Counted from the first letter of the stretch, positions 34,841 through 44,402 are shown. The stretch: DNA of 64,000 nt from CAVPEW01 sp963703565 (GCA_963703565.1 CAVPEW010000042.1:62001-126000), one strand, 5' to 3'. Made by a program: numbers and translations. Notes: generated by a model from the letters alone, not told the origin.

Positions 34841-37800
34841 GTGGGTTTCGACAACCGGGGCCGATCGTGGTCCGAGCTGGAGCGAGCCCTGTCGGATCGC
34901 CGTCCCGACGGCCGCCCCCGCTCGCGCCCGCCTGGAGCCACCGGCGGTGACAGCCCCGGGTGGTCGCACCACCGCGAAGCCTACGAGGCGCCGCGGGGCC
35001 TCCGGCCGCCGCCTGGCGGGCCGCCCTACGGCGAGTTGCACGCCCACTCCCACTTCAGCTTCCTCGACGGGGCGAGCCCGCCCGAGGCGCTCGCCGAGGA
35101 AGCGGTGCGGCTCGGGTTGTCGGCGTTGGCGCTGACCGATCACGACGGCCTCTACGGAGTGGTCCGCTTCGCCGAGGCGGCCCGAGTCGTCGGGCTGCCC
35201 ACCGTGTTCGGGGCGGAGCTGGCCGTTGGGGCCTGCGGTGCGCGCACGGGCACGCCCGATCCCGCCGGCGAGCACCTGCTGGTGCTGGCACGCGATCCCG
35301 CCGGCTACGCCCGGCTCGCATCCGTGCTCGCCGAGGCTCACCTCGCCGGAGGGCAGAAGGGCCGCCTCGACTACTCGGGGGTCGACTGGGGTGCCGTCCA
35401 CGGCGGGCACTGGCTGGTGCTCACCGGTTGCCGCAAGGGGGCCGTTACCCGGGCGCTGGTGCAGCGGGGTCCTGGAGCTGCGGCAGCCGAGCTCGACCGG
35501 TTGGTCTCCGATTTCGGGCGGGACAACGTGGTGGTCGAGCTGTGGGACCAGGGCGATCCGCTCGACTCGGTCCGCAACGATGCTCTGGTCTCGCTCGCTG
35601 CCCGGGCAGGCCTCGACGTGGTGGCCACGACCAACGCCCACTACGCCACCCCCGCCGGCCGCCGGCTGGCCACGGCACTGGCGGCGGTGCGGGCTCGGCG
35701 CAGCCTCGACGAGGTGGAGGGCTGGCTGGCCCCGGGGGCCGGTGCGCACCTGCGCTCGGGGGCGGAGCAGGCCCGGCGCTTCGCTCGCTGGCCGGGTGCC
35801 ACCGAGCGTGCCGCCGAGCTGGCGCTGGCCTGCGCGTTCGATCTGCGCCTGGTGGCGCCGAGCCTGCCACCGTTCCCGTGTCCGGGCGGGATCTCCGAGA
35901 CCGCCTACCTGCGTCACCTGGTCGAAGCCGGTGCCACCGCCCGCTACGGGGCCCGTCCCCGGTCGGGTGCGCCACCGGGTCGGGCGGAGCCCGGAGCCGC
36001 CTCAGGGCGGCGAGCAGGAGCATGGCACCAGATCGACCACGAGCTGTCCGTGATCGAGTCCCTGGGCTTCGCCGGCTACTTCCTGGTCGTGTGGGACATC
36101 GTCGAGTTCTGCCGGCGGTCCGACATCTACTGCCAGGGCCGTGGCAGTGCCGCCAACAGCGCGGTGTGCTTCGCGCTGGGCGTCACCAACGCCGACGCGG
36201 TGGCCCTGGGTCTGCTCTTCGAGAGGTTCCTGTCCCCCGAGCGCGAGGGCCCGCCCGACATCGACCTCGACATCGAATCGGGTCGGCGCGAGGAGGTGAT
36301 CCAGTACGTCTACGACCGCTACGGGCGCCGGCACGCCGCCCAGGTCGCCAACGTGGTCACCTACCGCGCCCGTTCGGCGGTGCGTGACATGGCCCGGGCG
36401 CTGGGCTACGCCCCCGGCCAGCAGGACGCGCTGGCCAAGGGGATCGATCCCTGGCGTTCCCTGGAGCGCCAGGGCACCGAGGTCGAACTGCCCGCCGAGG
36501 TTGCAGAGCTCGCCCGTCAGGTGCAGGACGCGCCGCGGCACCTGGGGATCCATTCGGGCGGGATGGTGATCTGCGACCGCCCGATCGTGGAGGTGTGCCC
36601 GGTGGAGTGGGCCGCGATGCCGGGTCGCAGCGTGCTGCAGTGGGACAAGGACGACTGCGCAGCCGTGGGCCTGGTGAAGTTCGACCTGCTGGGGTTGGGG
36701 ATGCTCGAGGCCCTCCACCGCACGGTCGACCTGATCGGTGCGTGCCACGGGCGACACGTCGAGCTGTCGAGGATCCCCCAGGACGACGAGGTCTACGACA
36801 TGCTCTGCCGGGCCGATTCGGTGGGGGTGTTCCAGGTGGAGTCCCGGGCGCAGATGGCGACCCTGCCCAGGCTGGCCCCGCGCACCTTCTACGACCTGGT
36901 GGTCGAGGTGGCCCTGATCCGGCCCGGTCCCATCCAGGGAGGGTCGGTGCATCCCTACATCCGCAGGCGCAACGGCACCGAGCCGGTCACCTACCTGCAC
37001 CCTCTGCTCGAGCCCAGCCTGTCCAAGACGTTGGGTGTGCCGCTGTTCCAGGAGCAGTTGATGCAGGTCGCCATCGACGTCGGTGGGTTCACGCCCGCCG
37101 AAGCCGACCAGCTCCGCCAGGCGATGGGAGCCAAGCGCAGCCACCAGCGCATGAACCGCCTGCGGGAGCGCTTCGCGGAGGGGGCCCGGGCCCGCTCGGT
37201 GTCCGAGGACGTGATCGACCGGGTGTGGGACAAGCTGGCCGCCTTCGCCAGCTACGGGTTCCCCGAGAGCCACTCGGTGAGCTTCGCCTACCTGGTCTAC
37301 GCGTCGGCATGGTGCAAGCGGTACTTCCCGGCCGCCTTCTGCGCGGCGCTGCTCGACGCCCAGCCGATGGGCTTCTACTCGTCCCACAGCCTGGTCCAGG
37401 ACGCCAGGCGTCACGGGGTGCCCGTGCGCGGTCCGGACCTGGCCGCGTCCCAGGCGCGCACCACCCTCGAGGTGGACGAGGTCGACCAGCCGGCCCCGCC
37501 CCCGGCTCCGGCGGGATCGTCACCCTCGCGTTGGGGCGTCGGTGGACCCGCCGTGCGGTTGGGGATCTCGTCGGTGCGTGGCATCGGCGACGACCTGGCC
37601 GAACGCATCGCCGCCGGTCGGCCCTACGCCAGCCCTGCCGACCTGGCCGAGCGGGTGCCGCTGTCGCTGGCCCAACTCGAGGCGCTCGCCACTGCCGGGG
37701 CCTTCGGGTGCTTCGACGCCGACCCGGTCGCCGGTGCCAACGGACCCCGCATGGGCCGCCGAGCCGGGTTGTGGGCCGCGGGCGCCGCCGCCCAGGCGGG

Positions 37801-38269
37801 GCGGGGCCGCCTGAGCGGGATGGTCACCGGCGCCGTTGCCCCCCCGCTGCCGGCGATGGACCCTTCCGAGGAGGCTCGCGCCGACCTGTGGGCCACCGGG
37901 GTCAGCGCCGATGGCCATCCCACCCGCTTCCTGCGCGACCGACTCGACGGGCTTGGCGTGGTGACCGCGGCCGGCCTGGCGGACGCGCCTGTCGGTGGGA
38001 AGGTCCTGGTCGCCGGCGTGGTCACCCACCGCCAGCGGCCGGCCACCGCCGGGGGCACCACCTTCGTGAACCTCGAGGACGAGACGGGGCTGATCAACGT
38101 GGTGGTCTCTGTGGGGTGCTGGGCCCATCACCGCCGGGTCGTCCAGTCGTGCCCGGCGCTGCTGGTGCGGGGTCGGCTCGAGCGTGTCGCCACGGTGGTC
38201 AACGTGATCGCCGAGCGGATCCAACCGCTCGGGTTGCCGGCGCGCACCACCAGCCGCGACTTCCGTTGA
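34841..38269 (+). CDS. dnaE2: Error-prone DNA polymerase III alpha subunit DnaE2 (ImuC)
   Basis: A 1142-residue C-family polymerase. PHP domain (about 65-140: ELHAHSHFSFLDG, ALALTDHDGLYG), catalytic palm with GRGSAANS, the acidic pair in PPDIDLDIESGRREEV and third Asp in VKFDLLGLGMLEAL, then tandem HhH (RGIGDDLAERIAAG) and an OB domain (KVLVAGVVTHRQRP). Length and lack of the replicative enzyme's clamp/tau tail fit DnaE2, which performs translesion synthesis with ImuA' and ImuB. The LexA box and -10 lie just upstream; no Shine-Dalgarno, so leaderless. The LDI variant replaces the common DF after the second Asp, but both catalytic Asp are kept. Confidence 0.93.
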   Translation: MGFDNRGRSWSELERALSDRRPDGRPRSRPPGATGGDSPGWSHHREAYEAPRGLRPPPGGPPYGELHAHSHFSFLDGASPPEALAEEAVRLGLSALALTDHDGLYGVVRFAEAARVVGLPTVFGAELAVGACGARTGTPDPAGEHLLVLARDPAGYARLASVLAEAHLAGGQKGRLDYSGVDWGAVHGGHWLVLTGCRKGAVTRALVQRGPGAAAAELDRLVSDFGRDNVVVELWDQGDPLDSVRNDALVSLAARAGLDVVATTNAHYATPAGRRLATALAAVRARRSLDEVEGWLAPGAGAHLRSGAEQARRFARWPGATERAAELALACAFDLRLVAPSLPPFPCPGGISETAYLRHLVEAGATARYGARPRSGAPPGRAEPGAASGRRAGAWHQIDHELSVIESLGFAGYFLVVWDIVEFCRRSDIYCQGRGSAANSAVCFALGVTNADAVALGLLFERFLSPEREGPPDIDLDIESGRREEVIQYVYDRYGRRHAAQVANVVTYRARSAVRDMARALGYAPGQQDALAKGIDPWRSLERQGTEVELPAEVAELARQVQDAPRHLGIHSGGMVICDRPIVEVCPVEWAAMPGRSVLQWDKDDCAAVGLVKFDLLGLGMLEALHRTVDLIGACHGRHVELSRIPQDDEVYDMLCRADSVGVFQVESRAQMATLPRLAPRTFYDLVVEVALIRPGPIQGGSVHPYIRRRNGTEPVTYLHPLLEPSLSKTLGVPLFQEQLMQVAIDVGGFTPAEADQLRQAMGAKRSHQRMNRLRERFAEGARARSVSEDVIDRVWDKLAAFASYGFPESHSVSFAYLVYASAWCKRYFPAAFCAALLDAQPMGFYSSHSLVQDARRHGVPVRGPDLAASQARTTLEVDEVDQPAPPPAPAGSSPSRWGVGGPAVRLGISSVRGIGDDLAERIAAGRPYASPADLAERVPLSLAQLEALATAGAFGCFDADPVAGANGPRMGRRAGLWAAGAAAQAGRGRLSGMVTGAVAPPLPAMDPSEEARADLWATGVSADGHPTRFLRDRLDGLGVVTAAGLADAPVGGKVLVAGVVTHRQRPATAGGTTFVNLEDETGLINVVVSVGCWAHHRRVVQSCPALLVRGRLERVATVVNVIAERIQPLGLPARTTSRDFR

Positions 38270-38337
38270 TCCGGGCGATCACCACCCTCGGGACCCGGCC
38301 CAGGGCGGCCCTGCCCGGCCCGGTACGATCGGCTCCC

Positions 38338-39174
38338 ATGCCGTCCAAGCGAGACCCCGGCAAGCAGGGTCGTCAGGCCCGCAACCAGGCCCAGCGTCGC
38401 TCGCTGGCCGTACGGCGCGACCAGGCGTCGATCCCTGCGCCCGAGGTGGCCTCTGGCGGCGCCGGGGCACCGGGGGAGAGCGGGTCGGGAAGCGGTCGTG
38501 GCGGTGCGGGTGCCGCCGCCGGTGGCTGGCGCAGCCGCCTGTCCGGTCCCCAGGCGCCGGCGGGGCGCGTCGCCGTCGCTCGTGGTGGTCGCCCGGTGGG
38601 GTGGCGCGCCACGTTGATCGCAGTGGCTCTGTCGGTGATCGGGCTGGTCACGCTGGCCGTCCAGAAGGTCGACGTCGACCAGGACGGCGATGCCGTGCCC
38701 CTCGTCGAGCAGACCGTCAAGTACCAGTCCGCCCGGGCCGGGCTGGGCGCCGCCATCGACGACGCGTACGGCGAGCGGAAGCCCTCGGCCGAGATAGCCA
38801 CGAACCTCGCCCGGATGCGCAGCGGTCCCGGTGACGCCACGAAGAGTTCGTTCTCGGCCTACTTCCCGCTGTCGGTCGCGTTCCCGCTGCCGGTGCTGAT
38901 CAGCGCGCTGGCCTTCTGGTCCGTTCACCGCGGCCTGGCTCGCAGCCGCCAGATGTTGGTGAGCCTGCTGGCGATGTTCCTGGTGTCGATGCTGACCGGG
39001 TTCGTGTACCTGCCGGCGTTGATCGCGCTCGGAGTGGCCAACTTCCAGGTTCGCAAGGAGTCGGCGACGGCGGCCGTCGGTGCTCGTGAGGCGGCCCGGG
39101 GGAGTGCCCCCGGCGCCTCGGGCGCGATGATCGACGTCGAGGAGGTCGACGAGGACGGCGGCTCCGGGCGCTGA
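38338..39174 (+). CDS. Membrane protein with basic N-terminal tail, unknown function
   Basis: A 278-residue protein. Residues 1-85 are basic, Gly/Ala-rich and probably disordered; three hydrophobic stretches follow, at about 90-107 (TLIAVALSVIGLVTLAV), 182-205 (VAFPLPVLISALAFW) and 212-240 (LVSLLAMFLVSMLTGFVYL). The C-terminus is acidic (DVEEVDEDGGSG). No family recognised. TACGAT at 38324-38329 ends eight bases before the ATG and there is no ribosome-binding site, suggesting a leaderless transcript separate from dnaE2. Confidence 0.7.
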   Translation: MPSKRDPGKQGRQARNQAQRRSLAVRRDQASIPAPEVASGGAGAPGESGSGSGRGGAGAAAGGWRSRLSGPQAPAGRVAVARGGRPVGWRATLIAVALSVIGLVTLAVQKVDVDQDGDAVPLVEQTVKYQSARAGLGAAIDDAYGERKPSAEIATNLARMRSGPGDATKSSFSAYFPLSVAFPLPVLISALAFWSVHRGLARSRQMLVSLLAMFLVSMLTGFVYLPALIALGVANFQVRKESATAAVGAREAARGSAPGASGAMIDVEEVDEDGGSGR

Positions 39175-39233
39175 CGCGCCAGCTCGGCCGCCGGCCGGCC
39201 GGGCTCGCTTCGGACCCGTAGGCTCGCCCGGCC

Positions 39234-39861
39234 ATGGTGGCGATCGAGATCCTCGCCGCGTTGGCCGGCACCGTGCTGGCGGCGTCGGTGGTCGGCTCGG
39301 CGGTTCGCACCGTGGTGGTCCCGCGTGCCGAGCCGTCTCTGCTGACCCGCTCGGTGTTCGACGGCGTCCACTGGGTCTTCGACCTACTCCGGTCGAGCTG
39401 TTGGTGCGCGCCCAGCGCATCGGTTGGCTCGACGAGCTCGACGACCTGTGGGTGGGGTGGGAGCGCTGGTTCATCGAGATCGAGGAGGCTCACACCAACT
39501 GCAGCGCCCTCAACTACTTCCGCAGCCCGCACGCCGAGCTGTCGTGGATCACCTCCGCGGGCTACGTGTTCGACATCGACCACGATGCCGAACCCTCCCC
39601 GACGGATCCGGTGGCAGTGACGCGCGAGGAGTTCGACCGGGCCCGCCAGCGCCTTGTCTACGCCGGGCTGCCGGTTCGCGCCGACGCCGAAGCGTGCTGG
39701 CGGACTTCTCGGGCTGGAGGGTGAACTACGACACCGTGCTGCTGGCGCTGTGCGCGCTGACCCGGGCCCCGGTCGCACCGTGGTCGTCGGGTCGTTCGCC
39801 GCTGCGGGTCCGGCCCCCTTCGCGCCCTGGCCGTGCCCCCCAGCGCCGTCGCGACCGCTAG
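39234..39861 (+). pseudogene. Decayed gene for an actinobacterial membrane protein (internal deletions and frameshift)
   Basis: Three frames carry pieces of one protein in order: a membrane N-terminus AVRTVVVPRAEPSLLTRSVF (from 39234), then TPVELLVRAQRIGWLDELDD and HTNCSALNYFRSPHAELSW from about 39390, then DFSGWRVNYDTVLLALCAL after a shift near 39700. I remember an actinobacterial family of about 400 residues with this order, in which the membrane core between the first two pieces and a helical stretch after the second are present; both are missing here. The original promoter (TAGGCT 39219-39224, nine bases before ATG) survives. Assembly collapse is an alternative to true decay. Confidence 0.6.
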
Positions 39862-39946
39862 AGCCGGCTCGGCGGTAGGCGCGGGACATCCCGCGGCCGC
39901 CGCGTCGCCTCGGTAGGGTCACCGATCGGCGCAAGGGGGACGCGGC

Positions 39947-41242
39947 ATGGCGTGGGACTTCTCGACCGAGCCCGAGTTCGAGGCGAAGCTGGACTGGATG
40001 CGCACCTTCGTGCGCGAGGAGATCGAACCGCTCGAGACGCTCGACCTCGATGCGGCGACCTTGGCCCGTATCACCGACCCGCTCAAGGAGCAGGTCAAGG
40101 CCCAGGGTCTGTGGGCTGCGCACCTCGACCCCGAGCTCGGCGGCGAAGGGTTCGGTCAGGTCCGCCTCGGGCTCATGCACGAGATCCTCGGTCGCTGCAT
40201 CTACGCGCCGGCGGTGTTCGGCAACAACGCCCCCGACTCGGGCAACGCCGAGCTGCTCGCCGTGGGCGCCACCGACGAGCAGAAGGAGCGTTGGATGCGC
40301 CCTCTGCTCGACGGTCGGCTGCGCAGCGCCTTCTCGATGACCGAGCCCGGCGCCGGCGCCGACCCGACGTTGCTGCGGACCACCGCGGTGCGCGACGGGG
40401 ACGAGTGGGTCATCAACGGCCACAAGTGGTTCACGTCCAACGCGTCGGTGGCCGACTTCCTGATCGTCATGGCGGTCACGAACCCCGACGTGCACCCGTA
40501 CCAGGGGTCGTCGATGCTGATCGTCCCGGCGGGGACCCCCGGTCTCGACATCGTGCGTGACGTGCCCACCATGGCCGAGCCGGATCCCCGACCCGGCCAG
40601 CCGGGCGGCCACGCGGAGATCCTCTACCGCGACGTGCGCGTCCCGTTCGACCACGTCGTGGGTGGGGAGCAAGGCGTCGGCCAGGGTTTCGTGCTGGCCC
40701 AGAAGCGCCTCGGGCCGGGACGCATCCACCACGCGATGCGCTGGCTGGGCCAGAGCCAACGGGCGTTGGACATGCTCTGCGAGCGTGCGCTCACCCGCTA
40801 CGTGCACGGTTCCGTGCTGGCCGACAAGCAGATGATCCAGGACTGGATCGCGGAGTCGGCCACCGCCATGCAGGCCGCTCGGCTGCTGACGCTGCACGCG
40901 GCCTGGAAGATGGACCAGGGCGGGTCCTCGGCGGCCCGGGTCGAGATCGCGATGATCAAGTTCTGGGGAGCGCGGGTCCTCTACGACGTGATCGACAGGG
41001 CCATCCAGGTGCACGGGAGCCTCGGCTACACCGCCGACCTCCCGCTCGAGTCGATGTACCGCCAGGCGCGGGCGGCGCGCATCTACGACGGCCCCGACGA
41101 GGTCCACAAGGTCACGGTGGCCCGCCAGCTGCTCAAGCGCTACAGGGCCTCGGAGATCCCGACCGAGCACGTGCCGACGCGCCGGGCGGCCGCCCAGCGC
41201 AAGTTCGCCGACCTCCTCGACGCCACGAGCCTGAACCGCTGA
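39947..41242 (+). CDS. Acyl-CoA dehydrogenase
   Basis: A 431-residue acyl-CoA dehydrogenase of a third type in this window: FSMTEPGAGADPTLL, WVINGHKWFTSNASVADF, FGQVRLGLMHEILGRC, and a C-terminus with IQVHGSLGYTADLPLESMYR and RIYDGPDEVHKVTVAR. The last motif and the QVHGxxGY region resemble the long/branched ACAD10-11-like or ACADM-type enzymes. It would act in fatty-acid or amino-acid catabolism with an electron-transfer flavoprotein. AAGGGGGA precedes the ATG at a good distance; TAGGGT at 39914-39919 is a likely -10, giving a short leader. Confidence 0.9.
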   Translation: MAWDFSTEPEFEAKLDWMRTFVREEIEPLETLDLDAATLARITDPLKEQVKAQGLWAAHLDPELGGEGFGQVRLGLMHEILGRCIYAPAVFGNNAPDSGNAELLAVGATDEQKERWMRPLLDGRLRSAFSMTEPGAGADPTLLRTTAVRDGDEWVINGHKWFTSNASVADFLIVMAVTNPDVHPYQGSSMLIVPAGTPGLDIVRDVPTMAEPDPRPGQPGGHAEILYRDVRVPFDHVVGGEQGVGQGFVLAQKRLGPGRIHHAMRWLGQSQRALDMLCERALTRYVHGSVLADKQMIQDWIAESATAMQAARLLTLHAAWKMDQGGSSAARVEIAMIKFWGARVLYDVIDRAIQVHGSLGYTADLPLESMYRQARAARIYDGPDEVHKVTVARQLLKRYRASEIPTEHVPTRRAAAQRKFADLLDATSLNR

Positions 41243-41269
41243 GCGCGCCCGGCTGAGTCGGCCGGCGCC

Positions 41270-41509
41270 TCAGCTCCCGTCGGTGACGGCTCCCGCTCCG
41301 GGCGGCGGCGCGATCACCGCCGCCGGCCGCGTGGTGGTCGTCGATCCGCTCAGCCCGGCGCCGGGCGGGGTGGGGCGGGCCGGCTCGGGCAGCTCGCGCC
41401 CGTCCTGCGCGTCGCAGGCCGCGGCGGCCAGGGCGAGGGCGCAGGCTAGCGACAGCACCACCACCCTGCGGGGTAGCGGCCGCCGCCGCAGGGTGGTGGG
41501 CGCAAGCAT
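41270..41509 (-). CDS. Small putative lipoprotein
   Basis: A 79-residue protein with a classical lipoprotein signal: basic start RRRPLPRR, hydrophobic VVVLSLACALALAAAAC and a lipobox ending at Cys (AAAC-D). The mature part is only about 45 residues, Pro/Thr/Gly-rich and unstructured, with no recognised domain. The ATG at 41509 gives a normal signal length. It is divergent from the PhoU/TrkA-C gene and convergent with the dehydrogenase. A CAGACT hexamer seven bases upstream may serve as -10. Confidence 0.6.
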   Translation of the reverse strand: MLAPTTLRRRPLPRRVVVLSLACALALAAAACDAQDGRELPEPARPTPPGAGLSGSTTTTRPAAVIAPPPGAGAVTDGS

Positions 41510-41555
41510 GGACCGCAGTCTGGCTCTATCCTCGTGGTGCCGACCTGGCACCCCC

Positions 41556-42803
41556 ATGGACCAACGACCTCGCAACCTCCGGGCCATGCTCTCCGAGTCC
41601 AAGGACCTCTCGGAGCTGATGGTCGACCTGGCCTACGCCGCGGTGTACTTCGGCGACCCCGACATGGCCGAGGAGGTCGACGGGCTCGAGGAGCGCATGT
41701 CCGACCTGGTGCACGACATGCGAGCGGTCTGCGTGCTGGCGGCTCGGCACCCCCGCGAGGCCGAGGCGATGGCCTCGGTGCTCCAGGTCATCTCGGCGAT
41801 CGAACGCATCGGCAACGCCGCGACCGACATCGCCCGCATCGTGACCCATCGCCTCGGCATCCCACGCGAGCTGGTCGCCGACCTGTCCAACGCCGAGGAG
41901 GTGTCGCACCGGGTGCGGGTGCGCGAAGGCTCGCACCTGGCCCGGCGACCGCTGGCGGCGCTGGAGCTGCCGGTTCAGACCGGGATGCGGGTAATGGCCG
42001 TGCGGCGCGACCGCGACTGGATCACCGACGTGGACGGCGACCAGGTCTGCACCCCCGGTGACGTGCTGTTCCTGCGGGGCTCGCCGGCGGGGATAGGCCG
42101 TCTCCGCGAGCTCGCGGCAGCGCCCTACTGGGATCCGCCCGTGCCCCCCGAGGACGGCACGCTGTCCGACCTCGACCGGGCGGTCGACGTGCTGGTGGAG
42201 ATGAAGAACGTCTCGGAGGTGGCGGTCGGGCTGGGCTATTCGGCGCTCGTGCTGCGCGACCAGGGCCTTGCCGCCGAGGTGCGCCACCTCGAGGACCGTC
42301 TCGACGAGATGAAGGACCGCCTCGAGCTGTGGGTCCTGCGTGCGGGTGTCGATCAACTCGACCCGTCGCCGTTGCGAGGGCTGCTGCACCTGTCCCAGGC
42401 CGCCGAGGACCTGGGCGACGCCGCGCAGCAGATGGTCTGGCTCATCGAGGAGCGCGAGGAGCTGCACCCGATCCTGCAGGTGGCGCTGGGCGACACCGAC
42501 GAGGTCGTGGTGCGGGTCCCTGTGGCCGCGGGCTCCGAGGCCGACGGGGCCACCCTGGCCGCCCTCCAGCTCGACATCGAGCCCGGGTTCCACGTGCTGG
42601 CGGTGCGTCGAGGCGGGCGCTACCTCTACAGGCCCAGGGGTCCCGTTCGCCTCGAGCCCGGCGACGAGCTGATCGCGTCGGGTCCCGACGAGGGCCACGG
42701 GCTGCTGGCCGAGCGCTGCGGCTGGGACCTGCGCACCGACGAGGACTCGGGCCGGCATCGTCTCGAGGCGCGGCGCGAACCCGCAGCCGGCGTGAACGCG
42801 TAG
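41556..42803 (+). CDS. Tandem PhoU-like/TrkA-C (RCK_C) domain protein
   Basis: A 415-residue cytosolic protein built as a duplicated unit: PhoU-like helices (LMVDLAYAAVYFGDPDMAEEV, then VAVGLGYSALVLRDQGLAAEV) each followed by a TrkA-C beta domain (VQTGMRVMAVRRDRDWITD with GDVLFLRG; DIEPGFHVLAVRRGGRYLY with GDELIASG). TrkA-C domains bind small ligands, often c-di-AMP or nucleotides, on potassium transport systems; no transporter gene is adjacent, so the partner is unknown. ATG 41556 is used; a TATCCT hexamer at 41527-41532 would give a 20-base leader. Confidence 0.82.
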   Translation: MDQRPRNLRAMLSESKDLSELMVDLAYAAVYFGDPDMAEEVDGLEERMSDLVHDMRAVCVLAARHPREAEAMASVLQVISAIERIGNAATDIARIVTHRLGIPRELVADLSNAEEVSHRVRVREGSHLARRPLAALELPVQTGMRVMAVRRDRDWITDVDGDQVCTPGDVLFLRGSPAGIGRLRELAAAPYWDPPVPPEDGTLSDLDRAVDVLVEMKNVSEVAVGLGYSALVLRDQGLAAEVRHLEDRLDEMKDRLELWVLRAGVDQLDPSPLRGLLHLSQAAEDLGDAAQQMVWLIEEREELHPILQVALGDTDEVVVRVPVAAGSEADGATLAALQLDIEPGFHVLAVRRGGRYLYRPRGPVRLEPGDELIASGPDEGHGLLAERCGWDLRTDEDSGRHRLEARREPAAGVNA

Positions 42804-42815
42804 GTCGCCGGTCGG

Positions 42816-44058
42816 TCAGACGTAGCCGCGGAGTCGCACGGCTGCGGCCACGCGGCGACACTCCGATGGCGTACGCGGCGAGGCGAAGCGGGACGTCGTT
42901 GGCCTCGGCGAAGTCGAGCGTGGCACGCGCCGCCGCACGAATGCGGGCCTCGAGCTCGTCGTCGAAGCGCTTCTGGGGCCAGGTGAACTGCTGGATGTTC
43001 TGGGTCCACTCGAAGTAGGAGCCGGTGACGCCACCGGCGTTGGCGAGGATGTCGGGGATCACGGCGATGCCACGCTCGGCCAGGCGCCGGTCGCCCGCCG
43101 GCGTGACCGGGTAGTTGGCCGCCTCGAGCACCGCCGCAGCCGAGACCTGGGACGCGTTGTCGCCGTCGATCACCTGCCCGAGCGCGGCCGGGACTAGCAC
43201 GTCGCAGTCCACGGCCAGCAGCTCGGCGTTGGTGACCGCCTCGCCCTGGGGAGCCTCACCGAGCGGGGCCCCGGTCCGGGCGTGGGCGACGAGGGCGTCG
43301 ACGTCGAGCCCGGAAGGGTCGTGGCGACCACCGGTCACGTCGCTGACCGCCACCACCCGCAGGCCCCGTGCGGCGGCGACGCGCGCGAACCAGGAACCCA
43401 CGTTGCCGAAGCCCTGCACGGCGACGCGCCGCGCCGCGAGGTCCCAGCCGCGACGTTCGGCGTAGACCTCGAGCACCGCGAGACAGCCCCGTCCCGTGGC
43501 CGATTCACGCCCGGGCGCGCCGCCCAGCTCGACGGGCTTGCCCGTAACGATCGAGGGCGTGAACCCGTGGGTGGTGCCATACGCGTCCATCATCCAGGCC
43601 ATGACCTGGGCGTCGGTGCCCATGTCGGGTGCCGGGATGTCGCGGTAGGGGCCCAGCACGTGCTGGATGCTCTGGGTGAAGCGCCGGGTCAGTCGCTGGA
43701 GCTCCGCAGCCGACAGGGCTGTGGCATCCACGGCGACGCCGCCCTTGGCCCCGCCGAAGGGCACGTCGACCAGTGCCGTCTTCCAGGTCATCAGCGAGGC
43801 CAGCGCTCGCACCTCGTCGAGATCGGCGCTGGGGTGGAAGCGCACCCCTCCCTTGTAGGGACCCCGCGCCCCGTTGTGCTGAACCCGGTAGCCACGCACG
43901 ACCATGAGGTCGCCGTCGTCGAGGCGAACCGGGACCTGCACGGAGATCTCTCGGTAGCTCGACGCGAGCACCTCGTGCATCTCCTCGTCGATGCCGGCCA
44001 GGTCTCCGGCCTGCTCGAAGTACTCGATGACCGCCTCGTGGGCCGTGGGTGCCGACAT
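42816..44058 (-). CDS. Glu/Leu/Phe/Val dehydrogenase (glutamate dehydrogenase), frameshifted near its 3' end
   Basis: NAD(P)-dependent amino-acid dehydrogenase: GPYKGGVRFHP, catalytic Lys in VPFGGAKGGVAVD, IPAPDMGTDAQVMAWMMDAY and GFGNVGSWFARVAAARG. The C-terminus AAYAIGV is followed out of frame by RRVAAAVRLRGYV, the expected end; one surplus base at about 42858 separates them. Removing it gives 413 residues, the family length; as given, the frame runs on through unrelated sequence into the neighbouring gene's antisense strand. It interconverts glutamate (or a branched-chain amino acid) and its 2-oxoacid; substrate specificity is not resolved. It converges on the PhoU/TrkA-C gene, 12 bases apart. 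Confidence 0.85.
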
Positions 44059-44068
44059 CGCGAGAGGT

Positions 44069-44356
44069 TCAGCCCGCTTCGGTCGCCGGTGGCGTCGCCT
44101 GGGGTGCCCCGCCGCCTCCCACCAGCGCCGTGAGGGCCCCGGCGATGCCGGACAGCCCAGTGGGCACGATGATCTTGGTGCCCTGGCCCTCGGCCATGGC
44201 CGCGAGAGCCTCGAGGTACTCGATGGTGACCAGCCCGGCGTCGGGCCCGCCGTCGTGGATGGCCGTGTGGACGCTGCGGGTGGCGGCCGGCTCGCCGACG
44301 CCGAACACGGTCACCGCGGCCGCCCACGCCCACCGCCAGGTCTCCGGGGAATCCAT
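44069..44356 (-). pseudogene. C-terminal remnant of an SPFH/band-7 (stomatin-like) protein
   Basis: The 95-residue frame contains only the C-terminal end of an SPFH protein: SVHTAIHDGGPDAG, TIEYLEALAAMAEGQGTKII and VPTGLSGIAGALTALVGG match the last part of the family's coiled-coil arm. The membrane anchor and band-7 domain, normally about 250 residues, are absent, because the mca gene begins immediately upstream in the opposite direction. I therefore read it as a 5'-truncated gene. It is 11 bases upstream of the glutamate dehydrogenase gene and could still be translated with it (GAGG before ATG). Confidence 0.55.
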
Positions 44357-44402
44357 CCCTCGTGGTCACCTCGTGCCGGTGCGGGGCCGTCCCGCCGCAC
44401 GG

